A stretch of 64,000 bases of DNA from CAVXGU01 sp963761615 (GTDB taxonomy: Bacteria > Acidobacteriota > Vicinamibacteria > Vicinamibacterales > CAVVIG01), in the NCBI GenBank assembly GCA_963761615.1, contig CAVXGU010000001.1:62001-126000 (forward strand), given 5' to 3'. The notes beneath the pieces are model-generated. The model made no database searches. It had not been told where the DNA came from and worked only from the letters and a program-made list of their open reading frames with translations. Within the stretch, counting starts at the first letter, position 1, and each line of letters begins with the position of its first letter. Below, piece by piece: positions 61,326-64,000 of this stretch. Both the position numbers and the translations under genes were made by a program.

Positions 61326-61352
61326 ACGCCCGCTCGCGCAGCTCAGCTTCTC

Positions 61353-62741
61353 ATGAGCCAGAAGCCCAAGACCGTCCTCATCGTCGACGACGATGAGGGA
61401 ATGCGGGACACGCTGACGGCCATCCTCAAGCGCGAATACCGCGTTCTCAGGGTAGCCAGCGGTGAGGCCGCGCTCCCCATTCTCAACCGCGAAGACGTCG
61501 ACCTGATGCTGCTCGACGTGCGCCTGCCGGGCATCAGCGGCTTCGAGGTGCTGCGGATCGTCAAGGAGAACTACGGCCTGGTCGAAGTCATCATGATCTC
61601 GGCCATCAACGAGGTCGAGACGGCCGTACAGGCGATGAAGCACGGCGCCTACCACTACATCACGAAGGACTTCGACTACGACCAGCTCCGCTCGCTGGTG
61701 CACAACGCCGCCGAGCGGCAGGATCTCAACCGGCAGGTCCTGACGCTGAGCGCCCAGGTTGCCGACCAGACCGAGCGCGAGTTCGTCGTCGGGCCCAGCA
61801 AGATCACCCAGGACATCATCGATCTCGTGCACAAGGTCGCGAAGCTGTCGGCGACGGTGCTGATCCTCGGGGAGAGCGGCACGGGCAAGGAGCTGCTCGC
61901 GCGTCTCATCCACCGGGAGGCGGGCGCAGCTGACGCGCCCTTCATCGCGGTGAATCTGGCAGCCATCCCGCGGGACCTCGCCGAGAGCGCCCTGTTCGGC
62001 CACGAGCGCGGCGCGTTCACGGGTGCGCACCGGCAGCAACTCGGCAAGTTCGAGCTGGCTTCCGGCGGCACGCTGTTCCTCGACGAAATCGGCGACCTGC
62101 GGCTCGACCTGCAGGCGAAGCTGCTCCGGGCGATTCAGGAAGGCGAGATCGAGCGCGTGGGCGGCACCAAGCCGATCAAAACCGACTTCCGCCTCATCGC
62201 CGCCACCAACGTCGATCTGGAGAAGGCCGTCAAGGACGGGCGGTTCCGGGAGGACCTCTATTACCGGATCAACGTGATCCCCATCAAGCTCCCGCCCCTG
62301 CGCGAGCGCGCCGAGGACATCCCCCAGCTCGCCGAGTTCTTCCTCAAGCGCTACAACGCGCGGTTCCGCAAGAGCATCCAGGGTATCGCCGACTCGACGA
62401 TGGGGCTGCTCAAGCGCTACTGGTGGCCCGGGAACATCCGCGAGCTCGAGAATCTCGTCGAGCGCCTCGTGGCGGTGAGCGACAAGACGTTCATCTCGGA
62501 CGAAGACCTGCCGCTGGAGTTCCACTTCGCCCAGCTGGAGCCGTCGAGCGGATCGTCGGACAGCCTCTTCGAGGACGCGACGAACACCTTCGAACGCAAC
62601 TTCATTCTTCGGGCCCTCGAGCGGTGCGGCTGGAACGTGACGGGGACCGCCGAGTACCTCGGAATACCATTGAGCACTCTGAAGTACAAGATGGACAAGC
62701 TGGACGTGCGACAGCTTGCGAAACGATTGCGCGGCGCATGA
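61353..62741 (+). CDS. Sigma-54-dependent response regulator (NtrC/AtoC family)
   Basis: 462 aa with the three NtrC domains. The receiver has the acidic pair in LIVDDDEGM, phospho-acceptor Asp55 (LMLLDVRLPG) and Lys in YITKDF. The AAA+ domain has Walker A GESGTGKE and the sigma-54 contact loop GAFTGA (about residue 228), plus LFLDEIGDL (Walker B), REDLYYRINV and WWPGNIRELENL. The Fis-type HTH is at the C-terminus (GTAEYLGIPLSTLKYKMDKL). It activates sigma-54 promoters when phosphorylated. No histidine kinase is encoded in the window. Its likely target is the sigma-54 promoter 233 bp downstream of its stop. Confidence 0.96.
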   Translation: MSQKPKTVLIVDDDEGMRDTLTAILKREYRVLRVASGEAALPILNREDVDLMLLDVRLPGISGFEVLRIVKENYGLVEVIMISAINEVETAVQAMKHGAYHYITKDFDYDQLRSLVHNAAERQDLNRQVLTLSAQVADQTEREFVVGPSKITQDIIDLVHKVAKLSATVLILGESGTGKELLARLIHREAGAADAPFIAVNLAAIPRDLAESALFGHERGAFTGAHRQQLGKFELASGGTLFLDEIGDLRLDLQAKLLRAIQEGEIERVGGTKPIKTDFRLIAATNVDLEKAVKDGRFREDLYYRINVIPIKLPPLRERAEDIPQLAEFFLKRYNARFRKSIQGIADSTMGLLKRYWWPGNIRELENLVERLVAVSDKTFISDEDLPLEFHFAQLEPSSGSSDSLFEDATNTFERNFILRALERCGWNVTGTAEYLGIPLSTLKYKMDKLDVRQLAKRLRGA

Positions 62742-62844
62742 TTCGAGGCAACAACTTGACTCATCCGGCCAACCCGTTGCCTCTCACTGCAATTCCCTGA
62801 TTCCACACTCCTAACCTGCCGCCCTCTGCCGTGAAGGCAGGCGA

Positions 62845-62864
62845 TCGGACAACTACTTGTCCGA
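62845..62864. promoter_or_regulatory. Palindrome, candidate enhancer site for the NtrC-type activator
   Basis: TCGGACAA (62845-62852), 4-bp spacer CTAC, TTGTCCGA (62857-62864): perfect 8-bp arms. It lies about 135 bp before the expected sigma-54 transcription start, the usual distance for an upstream activator site. Confidence 0.55.
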
Positions 62865-62973
62865 ACGCGATCCCCGGAACGTTCGATCCCGCCGGTTCGA
62901 CCGCGCGTCGTGCGCGCGACTTTTCCGAACGAAACACGCGTGCGACGACTCGAGCCGCCACGCGCCGCGTGTG

Positions 62974-62989
62974 TGGAACGTGCGTTGCA
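62974..62989 (+). promoter_or_regulatory. Sigma-54 promoter (-24/-12) of the radical SAM gene
   Basis: TGGAACG-TGCG-TTGCA against the consensus TGGCACG-N4-TTGCW: one mismatch. The invariant GG (62975-62976) and GC (62987-62988) are 10 bp apart as required. The expected transcription start is near 63000, 67 nt before the ATG. Confidence 0.8.
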
Positions 62990-63066
62990 GTTTGACGCGG
63001 CGACGAGTGGAGGTGTGCCTGCGACGTGGGCACACCGCTCGCGGGACGAATCGTACGGGAGAGTCG

Positions 63067-64000
63067 ATGTACCCCTCGATGTTCAACCTTCAGGTTCCGC
63101 TGCGTGAGCGGAACGAAGTGTTCCTGATGAACACGCTGACCGACGCGCAGCTCGTCGTGTCGCCGGACGTCGCGGATCTGCTGGATCGGTGCGCGTCGGC
63201 CACGAACCAGGTCGGCGCGTTCACCGCGGACGAATGGGACGCGGTGAAGGTGCTCAGCGAGAACGGCTTCCTGGTCGCCAGTCGCGAGGTCGACCACCGG
63301 GCCCTCGACGGCTACTTCGAGCGCGTCCACGACGACCGCTCCGAGATCAACATCACCGTCCTGACCACCCTGCAGTGCAACTTCGCCTGCGACTACTGCT
63401 TCCAGGGCGACCACGGCGACTACAACAAGTTCGCCGACAAGATGTCGATGGAGACGGCGGTCAAGGTGGCGGCGTGGATCGAACGCGAGATGGATCGGGT
63501 CGCCCCGGAGAGCGTCGTCCTGACCTTCTTCGGGGGCGAGCCGCTGCTGAACCTGCCGGTCATGTACTACCTGGCCGAGCGCGTGCACCGCGCGGCGGAT
63601 TCGCGTGGACTGCCGATGCGGATCAGCATCATCACCAACGGCCTGCTGCTCTCCGAAGAGATCGTCGACCGGCTGCAGCCGCTGGGCCTGAGAAGCGTGA
63701 AGATCACGTTCGACGGCGACCGCGACGCGCACAACCGGATGCGGCCCCTCCGCGGCGGCCAGGGCACGTTCGACCGGATCGTCCAGAACATCCGGCGCGT
63801 GGCCGGCAAGGTCAAGATCGCCATCGGCGGCAACTTCGACGAGTCGTCGATGGACACGTTCACGGACCTGCTCGACTTCCTCCGCGCGCAGGACTTCGCC
63901 GACGACGTCATCAAGGTCAACTTCAAACCGATTGTCCGCCCGGACGCGCCCAAGCCGGCGGAGGCGCTGCGCACGACCGGCATGATCGCGCTGACCCCCG
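63067..64000 (+). CDS. Radical SAM protein, SPASM/RiPP-maturase-like (3' end outside window)
   Basis: At least 311 aa, running off the right edge. Residues 1-90 form an N-terminal domain (MFNLQVPLRERNEVFLMNTL...) like the leader-binding or PqqD-like regions of peptide maturases. The 4Fe-4S/SAM motif C-x3-C-x2-C is CNFACDYC (Cys104, 108, 111), followed by FFGGEPLLN (SAM-contacting GGE), SIITNGLLL and KITFDGDRDAHNRMRPL. This is the pattern of SPASM-type enzymes that modify ribosomal peptides or act as anaerobic sulfatase-maturase relatives. The SPASM part is not visible because the gene is cut. GGGAG lies about 8 bp before the ATG. Confidence 0.88.
   Translation, partial: MYPSMFNLQVPLRERNEVFLMNTLTDAQLVVSPDVADLLDRCASATNQVGAFTADEWDAVKVLSENGFLVASREVDHRALDGYFERVHDDRSEINITVLTTLQCNFACDYCFQGDHGDYNKFADKMSMETAVKVAAWIEREMDRVAPESVVLTFFGGEPLLNLPVMYYLAERVHRAADSRGLPMRISIITNGLLLSEEIVDRLQPLGLRSVKITFDGDRDAHNRMRPLRGGQGTFDRIVQNIRRVAGKVKIAIGGNFDESSMDTFTDLLDFLRAQDFADDVIKVNFKPIVRPDAPKPAEALRTTGMIALTP

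Larger units (their letters stand above)
62742..63066. other. 325-bp regulatory intergenic region before the radical SAM gene
   Basis: The only gap above 300 bp in the window. It contains a small hairpin CTGCC-GTGAA-GGCAG (62826-62840) with no U-run, the 8-bp-arm palindrome at 62845-62864 and the sigma-54 promoter at 62974-62989, followed by a leader of about 67 nt. I see no credible precursor peptide gene in either strand; the short frames present are Arg/Pro-rich composition products. Confidence 0.7.

Noticed and set aside
62738..62803. 20-codon frame MIRGNNLTHPANPLPLTAIP overlapping the regulator stop
   Set aside because: Too short, no Cys or repeat pattern and no evidence of conservation; kept only as a note because of its position.
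62910..63107. 65-codon frame that could be a RiPP precursor before the radical SAM gene
   Set aside because: It overlaps the sigma-54 promoter and the radical SAM start in another frame, begins upstream of the predicted transcript start, and has no core-like sequence.

Overview
The window is GC-rich (about 70 percent by eye), densely packed bacterial chromosome with no rRNA, tRNA, insertion sequence, prophage or CRISPR array that I could recognise. The gene content suggests a Gram-negative acidobacterium, probably class Vicinamibacteria. The evidence is a CarboxypepD_reg/TonB-type receptor, several beta-barrel and LolA-like envelope proteins, a meso-DAP-type MurE, the hpnCDE squalene operon and many 4-bp ATGA/GTGA gene overlaps. 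The taxonomic call is inference; the DAP-type, double-membrane envelope is well supported.

Layout. (a) 1-5253: division/cell-wall (dcw) operon mraZ-rsmH-ftsL-ftsI-murE on the minus strand, each gene overlapping the next, with a good promoter and a three-box MraZ operator. (b) 5402-12048: ychF followed by a surface-glycan operon (three family-2 glycosyltransferases, two SDR sugar-nucleotide enzymes and a DegT aminotransferase). (c) 12108-15744: STN-like secreted protein, YqeY, the lipid II flippase MurJ and a rhomboid protease. (d) 15811-17729: cupin-lemA-M48 protease operon. (e) 17777-24512: fused 2-oxoacid dehydrogenase E1, two frameshifted alpha/beta hydrolases, acyl-CoA dehydrogenase, DUF1684 lipoprotein and HAD phosphatase. 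(f) 24673-31058: TonB-type receptor, SirB1-like protein, DUF2784 protein, HhH-GPD-like protein and M20 peptidase. (g) 31130-36392: ABC ATPase, FtsX permease, LolA-like protein and beta-barrel, a candidate envelope trafficking system. (h) 36441-42927: thioesterase, ThyX, peptide deformylase, lipoprotein, class II aldolase and ThiI. (i) 43069-46138: hpnC-hpnD-hpnE. (j) 46203-56711: PduO, MutY plus NUDIX, YgfZ, hydrolase, FHA, MBL, receiver-like protein, pseudokinase, SDR, MDH-like protein and ECF sigma factor. (k) 56832-61290: lpdA-E2-lipB-DUF1648 operon, the partner of the E1 at 17777. (l) 61353-64000: an NtrC-type sigma-54 activator followed by a textbook sigma-54 promoter and a radical SAM enzyme cut by the window edge; this looks like a regulated peptide-maturation (RiPP-like) locus.

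Three patterns run through the window. First, six genes carry seven single-base frameshifts. Four of the seven are repaired by the same edit (TCGAATC to TCGATC), which points to a consensus or modification-linked sequencing artefact rather than true gene decay. Second, many transcription units have a -10 hexamer only 6-10 nt before the start codon, suggesting widespread leaderless transcription. Third, degenerate heptanucleotide arrays (GCTCTGG and CACCMGG families) fill several intergenic gaps and one has entered the linker of the E2 gene.
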